From an uncultured Lachnospiraceae bacterium (GTDB taxonomy: Bacteria; Bacillota; Clostridia; Lachnospirales; Lachnospiraceae): a stretch of DNA of 21,088 nucleotides. The notes below the pieces were generated by a model. The model did no database searches. It saw only the letters and a program-made list of their open reading frames with translations, and was not told the DNA's origin. The stretch covers positions 1 through 21,088 of the forward strand of contig CAJUSQ010000039.1 in assembly GCA_910588885.1 (NCBI GenBank), given 5' to 3'. This document shows, one piece after another, positions 1 through 7,319 of this stretch (the first letter of the stretch is position 1; the number at the start of each line of letters is the position of its first letter). A program made the position numbers and the translations under genes.

Positions 1-52
1 GAGCACACGGTTCATACCCGTGGTGTCGGGGGTTCAAATCCCTCTTCCGCTA
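1..52 (+). tRNA. tRNA-Met (CAT), 3' part only
   Basis: The window opens inside a tRNA gene. The anticodon stem pairs CACGG (6-10) with CCGTG (18-22) around a 7-nt loop whose centre is CAT (13-15). The T arm GGGGG/CCCTC encloses TTCAAAT, and the 3' acceptor strand ends with discriminator A at 52. CCA is not encoded. The 5' acceptor and most of the D arm lie outside the window. CAT can be elongator Met, initiator Met or lysidine-modified Ile, and the missing part is needed to tell them apart. Confidence 0.9.
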
Positions 53-62
53 TTGTGGAGAG

Positions 63-101
63 TCCTGAAAACCTTGAAATGGGAGGAATTCAGGATTTTT
101 T
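63..101 (+). terminator. Rho-independent terminator of the tRNA transcript
   Basis: A perfect 7-bp stem, TCCTGAA (63-69) with TTCAGGA (89-95), is followed at once by a run of six T. It lies 10 bp after the tRNA, so it most likely ends the tRNA transcript. Confidence 0.8.
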
Positions 102-106
102 GTTTT

Positions 107-444
107 GCGGGTAATCAAGAGATAATTAAAACAAATATTAAACAAATATTTCAGAGCAAAGTCCGTATATACCCGGACCAATAATTTCAGATAGGTATAA
201 AGTTTTCGCAGATCCCCGGCCCTCATCCCTACTGATTCGTGTCGCCTCACTGCCTTGAGCGATTCATTTTTATATTTCTTCATATGCCATAACCTACTAA
301 ACAAGAAAGAGTACAAAGCCTTTGACAGTTCAATAAGAACATTGATGATGGAATAAAGGCTTTACACCTTCCATTCTATCTATTATAATATAAATAGAAA
401 CAAAATACCATATTATAACCAGGCAATGAAAAGGTGGTGAGAAT
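107..444. other. AT-rich non-coding tract, no intact gene
   Basis: Both strands were read. The longest open frame here (minus strand, about 88 codons) crosses the tRNA terminator, has no convincing ribosome binding site and shows no recognisable domain, so it is not called. The tract is AT-rich, with a small GTCCG/CGGAC hairpin near 163-178. It looks like decayed DNA between the tRNA and the small broken gene that follows. Confidence 0.5.
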
Positions 445-608
445 ATGCCAAGTGATAAAGAAATGATTAATAATTTGATTGATAACTACATAAGTTTACA
501 ACGTATCAAAAAATCAGATGATGCACAAAGGAACTTGAATATCAATTAAAGATATTGAAAGCAAAACTTGAATCTTTTGGTATTGCCACAACTGATTTAG
601 ATCTATAA
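445..608 (+). pseudogene. Small charged protein gene (about 54 aa) broken by a 1-bp frameshift
   Basis: An ATG at 445 sits behind a good SD (AAGGTGGTGA). It opens a 34-codon frame starting MPSDKEMINNLIDNYI that stops at 547-549. In the next frame, beginning at GAA 531, the reading continues without a stop as ELEYQLKILKAKLESFGIAT and ends DLDL at 606-608. Adding one base in the AAAGG run near 528-531 restores a single protein of about 54 residues, acidic/basic and predicted helical. I do not recognise the family; the size and composition resemble small accessory ORFs of integrative elements. A sequencing error at this base cannot be excluded. Confidence 0.55.
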
Positions 609-635
609 AATCACAACCAAATAAACCAACAAACG

Positions 636-684
636 AAAAGGTGTAAGGTCTTTAGTGATTCATTAAGGCGTTGCACCTTTTATT
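636..684 (+). terminator. Hairpin, likely terminator of the broken small gene
   Basis: AAAAGGTG (636-643) pairs with CACCTTTT (674-681). The pairing extends inward by a wobble and two A-T pairs, and a smaller inner stem is possible. The 3' arm runs into a T-rich stretch. It lies 28 bp after the end of the broken small gene. Confidence 0.5.
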
Positions 685-1061
685 ATGCGGAGAATTGAAA
701 GATTTCTACAAACAACCATGGAGTCTAAGACGCAAAGAATAAAGCAGAAATTGAGGAATGGTTTGCAAAACATGATTTCATTTTTTATGAAAATTCCATG
801 TCTTTGCGGCACAAAGAAAAACGAAGATGTATCGAACGTACGTTCTGTATATCTTGGCACAGTGACCGTGTGATGCATGAAAAAGCTGAAAGGACATGGG
901 GGAGAGGAGTAGAAGCAGGGTTGCCCACTTTTTATGTTGCCTGTTCCGGTTCGGTTGTGTTATTATTTTTTTAGGGTATGTTTGAAAACGTTTTTTGGAA
1001 AAATAAAGTCAAACAGTACCGGGACACAAAAGATTGGCTTTGAAAGAACAGGGGTGATGTC
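685..1061. other. Decayed non-coding tract and mgtE leader
   Basis: One frame (from 729) reads DAKNKAEIEEWFAKHDFIF and continues to a stop near 912, but it has no start codon or ribosome site, so it looks like the remnant of an unrecognised gene. A LexA-box-like dyad lies at 833-846. The 160 bp before mgtE are T-rich. TTGAAA at 982 with TAAAGT 16 bp on is a weak promoter candidate. I see no M-box (Mg2+ riboswitch) architecture, although such leaders are common upstream of mgtE in Firmicutes. Confidence 0.4.
833..846. promoter_or_regulatory. LexA-box-like palindrome
   Basis: CGAACGTACGTTCT contains the perfect dyad GAAC-GTAC-GTTC and fits the Bacillus/Clostridium SOS box (CGAAC-N4-GTTYG type). 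It has no intact SOS gene beside it. The next gene, mgtE, starts 215 bp on. It may be an orphan operator left from a lost gene. Confidence 0.45.
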
Positions 1062-2438
1062 ATGGGACAGGAAACGAAATACAGCCAGGAGGAGATTCTG
1101 GAACTTCGGCAGACGCAGTTTGCAGAGGCATTGCGGAAGGCAGACGCGGCAAAAGCTAATGAATTATATGAGCACATACATCCCGTGGATCTGGCAGAAG
1201 CCATGGAAGACTGGGAAGAAGAGCTGTTAAGCCGGTTCTGCGGCCTTTTAGAGGATGAGAAGCTGGCCGAGCTGTTGGAGGAAGCAGACGAGAAGCTGCA
1301 GGTAGAGCTGATTCATAAACTGGACAACAGCAGGCTTCTTAAGATCTTCGGATTTATGCAGAAGGATGATATTGTGGATATTCTGGGGAATCTTAGGATT
1401 AACCGGAGAAAACAGCTGATTGACCTGATGCGGGCCGGAGAGCGGAAAATCATTACGGAGCTTCTGGGATATGACGAGGACACGGCCGGAGGGCTGATGA
1501 CAACGGCATATATTGCCCTGAACGGACAGCTGACAGTAGGGGCGGCGCTTCGTAAAATCAAAGAGATCGGGCCGAAGACCGAGCTGATTGAAACGATTTT
1601 CGTATTAAACCACCAGAAGCAGCTGGTGGGTACTGCCGATTTGCGGGATATTCTGATTGCGAATGATACGGATACACTAAGCAGCATCAGCGAAGAACAG
1701 GTGATTTATGTGGAGCCGGAAACGGATCAGGAGGAGGTTTCCCTCCTGGTGTCCAAATATGACCTGAACGCCATTCCGGTGGTGAATAAGCGGCAGGTGC
1801 TGCTGGGGATTATTACCGTAGACGATATCATTGACGTTATTATGGAGGAGCATACGGAAGACATGCTGCAGCTGGCGGGTGTCAGCAAAGAAGAAACCAT
1901 TGACAGCACGATTCCGGAATCGGTGCGCCGCAGGCTGCCCTGGCTCTGTGTGAATCTGATTACGGCATTTCTGGGTTCTTTTGCAATTAAGAGTTTCGAG
2001 CATGTGATTGCGCAGGTGGTGGCCCTGTCTGCAACGATGACTATTGTCACCGGATTAAGCGGGAATTCCGGAAACCAGACGCTGTCGGTGATTATCCGGA
2101 GTCTTGCTTTGGGGGAACTGGAATTAAAGGGAAGCTGGAAGCTGATTCTCAAGCAGGCGGCAGTGGGCCTGGTGGACGGGATTTTTATGGGAATCTGTAC
2201 CGGGGTCATTGTGGCCATGATTTATGATAATTTTTATCTGGGCTGTATTATTTTTGGCGCAATGGTGTGCAATATGATGATTGCCGGGCTTTCCGGTGCG
2301 CTGATCCCTTTGGTACTTAAGGCGTTAAAGCAGGATCCGGCCCTGGCATCTTCGATTTTTCTGACCGGGGTAACGGATGTGCTGGGATTTTTCATTTTCC
2401 TAAGCCTGGCAAGGGTTTTTTTGCCGTTTTTGCTGTGA
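1062..2438 (+). CDS. mgtE: MgtE-type magnesium channel/transporter
   Basis: This 458-aa membrane protein conducts Mg2+ into the cell and is gated by intracellular Mg2+ bound to its cytosolic domains. The sequence shows the full family order. An acidic helical MgtE_N domain covers about residues 25-130. A tandem CBS pair covers about 133-260 and begins with DTAGGLMTTAY. A C-terminal membrane domain of about five helices covers 285-458 and contains GLSGNSGNQT and the late ASSIFLTGVTDVLGFF pore segment. Length matches the family (about 450). The ATG at 1062 is chosen because AGGGGTGA lies just upstream. The gene is apparently monocistronic and ends 11 bp from the convergent AraC-type gene, with no hairpin between them. 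Regulation by a Mg2+ riboswitch is not evident. Confidence 0.95.
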   Translation: MGQETKYSQEEILELRQTQFAEALRKADAAKANELYEHIHPVDLAEAMEDWEEELLSRFCGLLEDEKLAELLEEADEKLQVELIHKLDNSRLLKIFGFMQKDDIVDILGNLRINRRKQLIDLMRAGERKIITELLGYDEDTAGGLMTTAYIALNGQLTVGAALRKIKEIGPKTELIETIFVLNHQKQLVGTADLRDILIANDTDTLSSISEEQVIYVEPETDQEEVSLLVSKYDLNAIPVVNKRQVLLGIITVDDIIDVIMEEHTEDMLQLAGVSKEETIDSTIPESVRRRLPWLCVNLITAFLGSFAIKSFEHVIAQVVALSATMTIVTGLSGNSGNQTLSVIIRSLALGELELKGSWKLILKQAAVGLVDGIFMGICTGVIVAMIYDNFYLGCIIFGAMVCNMMIAGLSGALIPLVLKALKQDPALASSIFLTGVTDVLGFFIFLSLARVFLPFLL

Positions 2439-2449
2439 AGCCGGAGTCG

Positions 2450-3319
2450 TTATGATTGGGGGTCCTGCCCTCTTTTTTCCCGGATCTGGGAAGGGGTGGC
2501 ATGGAATTGTTCCTGGAACATGCGGCGGAACAGCTTATAGTTGGTGAAGCCGTGGGTCTCCAGGATTTGACGGAGAGGTTCGTTGGTGTCAAGGAGATCC
2601 CGGTAAATCCGGGACAGCCGGACCCGGTTCAAAAATTCCAGATAAGTGATGCCCATTTGTTTTTTGAAAAAACGGCAGAAGTACTCGGGCTGCAGGGAAA
2701 GGCACCCCGCAATTTCCCGAATAGAAATAGGCTTGGCATAATTTTCCAGTGTGTAGTCAAAAACGGTTTCTAGGCGTTCTTTGTTTTGCAGGAGTGGCTG
2801 GCGGGGAGGGGCGGTAAGCGTTACGCCGACCTTTTCATACAGCAGCTGCAGAAGCCGGAACAGGCAGATATTGAAGGAAAGCAGGTAACCGTCCGGCTTT
2901 GCTTCTTCCAGGTGCTGCATTTGTTTTAAAAGGGCTTTCAAGCTGTTATGGCACGCGTTGGCCTCCCGGGAAGCATCCTTTGGCTTCCATGGGAAGAACA
3001 TATGTTCCGCATCCGGCACATAGCGGCACAGAAAGTCCATGGGAATCTGCACCAGGATATAACGGCTGGCATGGATACATTTGGTGGCATGGAGCAAATC
3101 CGCCTGAATGACAAAGCAGTCGTCTGCCTGCAGCTGCCAGGTTTGCTGCCGGAGGGTAAGTTCCATGCACCCCTGAAGGAGCAGGATCATTTCCAGGGCA
3201 TGATGCCAGTGGAAGGGGATGAAGCTGCCGCTGTCGGTAATGGTTTCAAAGCGGATATTGGTGGCTTCCGGGGTCCGTACCACCTCGTAGTAGCCCTGGG
3301 GTTCCGGAATTTTCGTCAT
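2450..3319 (-). CDS. AraC-family transcriptional regulator with cupin sensor domain
   Basis: This 289-aa regulator has an N-terminal AraC-binding/cupin-like domain (about residues 20-110, including the FHWHHALEMILLLQG strand pattern) and a C-terminal AraC double helix-turn-helix (about 185-285). The HTH region includes ISIREIAGCLSLQPEYFCRF and GFTNYKLFRRMFQEQF. ATG at 3319 is preferred because GGAGA lies 6-7 nt upstream; a further in-frame ATG at 3376 has no ribosome site. The gene is divergent from a GH3 glycosidase with 250 bp between starts. AraC proteins of this layout usually activate adjacent sugar-utilisation genes, so control of the GH3 gene is the likely role. The ligand is unknown but is probably the sugar or oligosaccharide released or cleaved by that enzyme. 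Confidence 0.9.
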   Translation of the reverse strand: MTKIPEPQGYYEVVRTPEATNIRFETITDSGSFIPFHWHHALEMILLLQGCMELTLRQQTWQLQADDCFVIQADLLHATKCIHASRYILVQIPMDFLCRYVPDAEHMFFPWKPKDASREANACHNSLKALLKQMQHLEEAKPDGYLLSFNICLFRLLQLLYEKVGVTLTAPPRQPLLQNKERLETVFDYTLENYAKPISIREIAGCLSLQPEYFCRFFKKQMGITYLEFLNRVRLSRIYRDLLDTNEPLRQILETHGFTNYKLFRRMFQEQFHATPSQIREKRGQDPQS

Positions 3320-3403
3320 AGGTGTCTCCTTTTGTGTTGCGTTCGGCAGAATTCTAAATCCAGATAAATGTTCCATAGGTTTTAAACTTCATACTGCTTA
3401 TAC

Positions 3404-3432
3404 AGGATATCATATCCCGAGGCTTCCTTCAA
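3404..3432 (-). promoter_or_regulatory. Candidate araC promoter with overlapping dyad
   Basis: On the minus strand TTGAAG (3432-3427) is followed after 17 bp by TATCCT (3409-3404). The -10 overlaps a 13-bp dyad, GGATAT-C-ATATCC (3405-3417), which could be an operator for autoregulation. This is a pattern match only. Confidence 0.4.
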
Positions 3433-3454
3433 TGGGATTTCATTTGTTAATTCT

Positions 3455-3483
3455 TTGACAAGGATAATATTGACCTATATTCT
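3455..3483 (+). promoter_or_regulatory. Promoter of the GH3 gene
   Basis: TTGACA (3455-3460), a 17-bp spacer and TATTCT (3478-3483) form a near-consensus vegetative promoter, giving a leader of about 80 nt to the GH3 start. A second candidate is an extended -10, TGGTAGAAT near 3519-3527, without a good -35. A regulator-dependent promoter of that kind would fit AraC-type activation. Confidence 0.6.
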
Positions 3484-3569
3484 GGTTAAGATACGGCCTT
3501 TTCCGGGAAGAGATTCTGTGGTAGAATAGGAGTCAGATAAAATAAACTTAAAAAGCAGGAGGACAGACC

Positions 3570-5831
3570 ATGGATGTAAAAGCGATTGTAGCGAAGATGA
3601 CGTTGGAAGAGAAGGCCGGCTTATGCTCCGGTTCTGATTTTTGGCATACCAAGGGGGTGGAACGGCTGGGAATTCCCCGTATGATGGTAAGCGACGGCCC
3701 TCACGGACTGCGGAAGCAAGACGATGCAGCGGATCATCTGGGGATCAATGACAGCATCAAAGCCGTATGCTTTCCGGCCGGGTGCGCTGCTGCGGCCTCT
3801 TTTGACCGGGGGCTTCTGACCAGGATCGGGGAAATATTAGGGGAGGAATGCCAGGCCGAAGGAGTCGGCGTGATTTTAGGCCCGGCGGTAAATATCAAGC
3901 GTTCCCCGCTGTGCGGCCGGAACTTCGAATATTATTCCGAGGATCCCTATTTGGCCGGGGAGATGGCGGCCAGCCAGATTAAGGGCGTTCAGAGTAAGAA
4001 TGTAGGAACCAGTATCAAGCATTTTCTGGCAAACAGCCAGGAGCATCGCCGGATGAGCTCCAGTTCCCAGCTGGATGAGCGGACGGCCCGGGAAATTTAC
4101 CTGCCGGCCTTTGAACGGGCGGTGAAGGGGGAAAAGCCCTGGACACTGATGTGCTCCTACAATCGGATCAATGGGGTTTATGCGGCCCAAAACCGGAAAT
4201 ATTTGACGGATATCCTGCGTGGGGAATGGGGATTTGACGGATTTGTCGTCAGCGACTGGGGCGCTGTCAACGAGCGGGTGGCAGATCTGGAAGCCGGGAT
4301 GGATTTGGAAATGCCTGCCTCCTTCGGCCATAACGACAGGGAAATTGTAAAAGCGGTAAGGGATGGAAGCCTGAAGGAAGAAGTGCTGGACAGAGCGGTG
4401 GAACGGATTTTGAACATCGTATTCCGTTTTGAGGAAAACCGGGATAAAGCGGCGGTATTTGACCGGGAACGGGATCATGAGGCGGCCCGGGAAGCGGCGG
4501 CGGAATGCATGGTGCTTTTGAAAAATGAAGGGGCCCTGCCTTTGAAAAAAGACGATACCGTGGCGTTTATAGGTGCTTTTGCGGAAAAACCCAGATACCA
4601 GGGAGGCGGCAGCTCCCATATCAACAGCCACAAGGTAGAAGCTGCCTGGGAGCTGGCGGATAAAAAGCAGGTAAAGTATGCCATGGGCTATTCCCTTAAG
4701 GAAGAGGCCGGGGCGGAAAGACTGATTATGGAGGCCGTGGAGCTGGCAAAACGGGTAAAGGTTCCCGTAATTTTTGCAGGGCTGCCGGAGGCTTATGAGT
4801 CCGAAGGCTATGACCGGGAGCATATGAGGATGCCGGAGGTTCAGAACCTGCTGATTGAGCAGGTGGCCAAGGTAAATCCCAACACGGTAGTGGTGCTGCA
4901 CAACGGTTCTCCGGTGGAAATGCCCTGGATTGACAGCGTAAATGGAGTATTGGAAACTTATCTGGCCGGGGAGGCCGTAGGCGGCGCCACCTTAAAGGTA
5001 CTGTATGGGGAGGTCAATCCCAGCGGGCATCTGGCAGAAACCTTCCCCCTGCATTTGGAGGACAATCCTTCCTACCTGTTCTATCGGGGAGAGGGAGATA
5101 CGGTAGAATACCGGGAGGGAGTATTTGTAGGCTACCGCTATTATGATACCAAGAAAATGCCGGTATTGTTCCCCTTTGGCCACGGCCTCAGCTATACGAC
5201 CTTTGCGTATGACAATCTGAAGCTGGACCGGGAAGTATTTGAAACCGGGGATACCCTGAAGGTTTCCCTAGAGATTACCAATACGGGCGCCTGCGCCGGA
5301 AAGGAAGTAGTACAGCTGTATGTGGCGCCCGGCAAGTCCTGGGCCATCCGTCCGGTACATGAGCTGAAGGGCTTTGAAAAAATTTCCCTGCAGCCCGGAG
5401 AAACAAAGACCGTAACCTTTTTCCTGAAAGACCGGGATTTTGCTTATTACGATCCGGAAACCAGGGATTGGTTTGTGGAAAAAGGCATGTACGGCATTGA
5501 AATCGGAGCATCCTGCCGTGATATCCGCCTGGCCGGGGAAGTTTCCGTAAACGGCGGCCGCAAGACCGTGAAAAAAATAACAATGGATACTACCTTAGGG
5601 GATATCTTCGACATAGACCGGAGTGAGGAAGCCAGGGCATTATTGGGCAAGGTTGTTTTCGCCGGGATTTCGGATCGGGACGATGAACTTCTGGGAGAGA
5701 GCACCAAGGAAATGCGGGAGGCCATGATGCGTGACATGCCTCTGCGGAATGTCCTTTCCTTCGGCGACGGAGCCGTAACCTTAGAAGAGCTGAAAGCACT
5801 GGTAGAAAAGCTGAACGGGCTGGCCGGGTAA
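3570..5831 (+). CDS. Glycoside hydrolase family 3, beta-glucosidase-like, cytoplasmic
   Basis: This 753-aa retaining glycosidase probably removes non-reducing-end beta-linked sugars such as glucose. The (beta/alpha)8 barrel (about residues 1-290) carries SDGPHGLR, the substrate-binding KHF at 150-152 and the nucleophile Asp229 in GFDGFVVSDW. The alpha/beta sandwich domain (about 310-540) contains YESEGYDR at 409-416; its Glu (412, or 410) is the likely acid/base. A fibronectin-III-like domain follows (about 565-640, LQPGETKTVTF), then a tail of about 100 residues typical of clostridial GH3 enzymes. There is no signal peptide, so it acts on imported sugars. GCAGGAGGACAGACC precedes the ATG. 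Exact substrate (glucose, xylose, other) cannot be read from sequence. Control by the divergent AraC protein is inferred. Confidence 0.92.
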   Translation: MDVKAIVAKMTLEEKAGLCSGSDFWHTKGVERLGIPRMMVSDGPHGLRKQDDAADHLGINDSIKAVCFPAGCAAAASFDRGLLTRIGEILGEECQAEGVGVILGPAVNIKRSPLCGRNFEYYSEDPYLAGEMAASQIKGVQSKNVGTSIKHFLANSQEHRRMSSSSQLDERTAREIYLPAFERAVKGEKPWTLMCSYNRINGVYAAQNRKYLTDILRGEWGFDGFVVSDWGAVNERVADLEAGMDLEMPASFGHNDREIVKAVRDGSLKEEVLDRAVERILNIVFRFEENRDKAAVFDRERDHEAAREAAAECMVLLKNEGALPLKKDDTVAFIGAFAEKPRYQGGGSSHINSHKVEAAWELADKKQVKYAMGYSLKEEAGAERLIMEAVELAKRVKVPVIFAGLPEAYESEGYDREHMRMPEVQNLLIEQVAKVNPNTVVVLHNGSPVEMPWIDSVNGVLETYLAGEAVGGATLKVLYGEVNPSGHLAETFPLHLEDNPSYLFYRGEGDTVEYREGVFVGYRYYDTKKMPVLFPFGHGLSYTTFAYDNLKLDREVFETGDTLKVSLEITNTGACAGKEVVQLYVAPGKSWAIRPVHELKGFEKISLQPGETKTVTFFLKDRDFAYYDPETRDWFVEKGMYGIEIGASCRDIRLAGEVSVNGGRKTVKKITMDTTLGDIFDIDRSEEARALLGKVVFAGISDRDDELLGESTKEMREAMMRDMPLRNVLSFGDGAVTLEELKALVEKLNGLAG

Positions 5832-5834
5832 TTC

Positions 5835-5860
5835 GGCGAAGGAATAAAAGGCCCTTCGCC
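5835..5860. terminator. Hairpin between convergent GH3 and oxidoreductase genes
   Basis: A perfect 8-bp GC-rich stem, GGCGAAGG (5835-5842) with CCTTCGCC (5853-5860), has a 10-nt loop and lies 4 bp after the GH3 stop. Neither strand has a proper T run after it, so it may be a weak bidirectional terminator or an mRNA-stabilising hairpin. Confidence 0.45.
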
Positions 5861-5863
5861 AGT

Positions 5864-5917
5864 CCTTAAAATCCCTGATACCCTTAAAATTCCGGATGCC
5901 CTTAAAATCCCCGATGC
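5864..5917. repeat. Three tandem copies of an 18-bp repeat
   Basis: Units at 5864-5881, 5882-5899 and 5900-5917 all begin CCTTAAAATYCC and end GATRC, differing at a few positions. The third unit contains the stop codon of the minus-strand oxidoreductase. The other two are downstream copies of that stop region. Confidence 0.8.
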
Positions 5918-7107
5918 ATCAGCCACCTTCCGTCGGTGAAATCCGGGATTTCCACTACTGCGCCGCCTTTTGCCACGGACAATTCGGAAAGCGGGGTGAC
6001 TGCCATCCAGCTTGCGGCGTCATAAACATCCACAGGCATGGGCTGCCGGGTGCAAAGAGCGTCAAAAAAGACCTTGAACTCCAGCCAGTCCATGCCGTCA
6101 TGGGTGCCCTGGACGCCCTCCTTCAGATATTTTTTCCAGAGAGGATGGTCGTATGTTTCCGCGTAGGTCCTGGCGTTCCCGGCACAGGCAGTCCGCCAGT
6201 CAAAGTCATGGCTGCGATCTGTTTCGGAGTCCAAAAACAGGGAGTCGGTGGCTTCTTCGTACATCCCCCGGGTGCCCCGTACGGTAAAATTCCGGCTGTA
6301 ATACCTGGGCAGGGTGGTGTCCAGGGTCAGGACAATGGTTTCGCCGTTGGCGCATTTGATGACCGTGGTAACAATGTCCCCCTGGGCGAAGGTCTGGCTA
6401 TTTAAAAAAGGATCCTCCGGCTTGGTTTGGCGGATGTATTCGGAAAGGCCGGCCGCTTTGGAAGCAGTGGAGGAAAGGGTCAGCATCCGGTTCCCGTTGT
6501 TGATGTTCAGGATTTTGGCAATCGGGCCCAGGTCGTGGGTGGGATAATTCTCACAGTTGCGGGCCAGGTAATTCCGAAGCCGGTAGTGACGGTTTTCCCG
6601 TCCGAAGGCAATTTCCCTGCGAAGGTCATGGTGATAGCCGCCGCTGCAGTGGACGATCTGCCCCAGCAGGCCCTGGTCTGCCATATGCTTTACCATCATT
6701 TCACGACGGCCGAAGCAGCAGTTTTCCAAAAAGAAAAAGGGCGTCTTCGTTTCTTCGTAGGCATGGATGAGGTCATAGCACTGGGCCAGGGAATAGGCGC
6801 CGCCCACCTCCATGGCTACGGCTTTTTGGGCCCGCATAGCGGCCACGGCGATATCCACATGGCTTTCCCAGGCCGTTGTGATAACAATTGTATTTACGTT
6901 TTCATCACTTATCACTTCCTGATAATCCAGATAGCCCCGGGGCCTTATGCCTGTGGCATCAAACACCAGTTCTTCCCCCTGCTCTGTGCGGTCCTGATAA
7001 GTATCACAAACTGCAGTCACCGATTTCCCCAAGGGCAGAACCACATCCTTGAGTAGTGACAGTCCCCGCGCCCCTAATCCGATCATTCCGATTTGTATCT
7101 TCTCCAT
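5902..7107 (-). CDS. Gfo/Idh/MocA-family protein, GH109-like (NAD-dependent glycosidase or dehydrogenase)
   Basis: This 401-aa protein has an N-terminal Rossmann domain with IGLGARG (residues 9-15) and MEVGG (99-103), the position usually occupied by the EKP motif in dehydrogenases. The C-terminal domain has GYHHDLRRE (157-165) and NYPTHDLGPIAKIL (187-200), and ends with a YDAASWMAVTPLSE segment. These motifs resemble GH109 alpha-N-acetylgalactosaminidases, which use tightly bound NAD+ to cleave glycosides by transient oxidation and elimination. There is no Tat signal, so it would be cytoplasmic. AAGGAG lies 9 nt before the ATG. Its neighbour is the convergent GH3 enzyme, which suggests glycan use. 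A plain sugar dehydrogenase remains possible. The gene ends inside a tandem repeat. Confidence 0.85.
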   Translation of the reverse strand: MEKIQIGMIGLGARGLSLLKDVVLPLGKSVTAVCDTYQDRTEQGEELVFDATGIRPRGYLDYQEVISDENVNTIVITTAWESHVDIAVAAMRAQKAVAMEVGGAYSLAQCYDLIHAYEETKTPFFFLENCCFGRREMMVKHMADQGLLGQIVHCSGGYHHDLRREIAFGRENRHYRLRNYLARNCENYPTHDLGPIAKILNINNGNRMLTLSSTASKAAGLSEYIRQTKPEDPFLNSQTFAQGDIVTTVIKCANGETIVLTLDTTLPRYYSRNFTVRGTRGMYEEATDSLFLDSETDRSHDFDWRTACAGNARTYAETYDHPLWKKYLKEGVQGTHDGMDWLEFKVFFDALCTRQPMPVDVYDAASWMAVTPLSELSVAKGGAVVEIPDFTDGRWLMHRGF

Positions 7108-7160
7108 TGAAAAATTCTCCTTTTCTTTTGTTTTTCAGTATGCTACCATAATATTACCAT

Positions 7161-7295
7161 AAGAAGGGCAGATTTCAATCGATTTTTGTAAAAGAACCGT
7201 ATCGAAACAGAGGGTTTGCAAAAGCATTGCTGACAGAATACGAAGCATGGGCAAGGGAAAATGGCTGCCAGGAATTTTTGATAAATAGAAAATAA
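7161..7295 (+). pseudogene. Remnant of a GNAT acetyltransferase
   Basis: One frame without a start codon reads through to a stop at 7293-7295 and contains VKEPYRNRGFAKALL followed by TEYEAWARENGCQEFLI. This matches the acetyl-CoA-binding motif A of GNAT enzymes (RxxG/A followed by a helix with AWA and GC). The N-terminal half and the final strands (LGF region) are missing. It ends 24 bp before the next gene and fills most of the 212-bp divergent gap. It is a gene fossil by my reading and is not expected to be expressed as an enzyme. Confidence 0.65.
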
Positions 7296-7319
7296 AATCT
7301 GGATTTAAGGAGTGGAGAA

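Noticed and set aside
50..316. Open frame of 88 codons on the minus strand near the tRNA
   Set aside because: It crosses the tRNA terminator, has no ribosome site and no recognisable domain.
685..873. Plus-strand frame of 62 codons starting MRRIERFLQ
   Set aside because: No SD. A different frame of the same stretch looks more protein-like (AEIEEWFAKHDF), so this one is probably chance.
902..1061. Mg2+ riboswitch (M-box) before mgtE
   Set aside because: The interval is short and T-rich, and shows none of the conserved M-box stems or an expression-platform terminator.
3876..4901. 341-codon minus-strand frame opposite the GH3 gene
   Set aside because: It is a shadow of the GH3 coding sequence, without a ribosome site or domain of its own.
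5447..5926. Repeated SGILR motif protein on the minus strand
   Set aside because: The repeats come from translating the 18-bp tandem repeat in a frame that continues antisense to the GH3 gene. No ribosome site.
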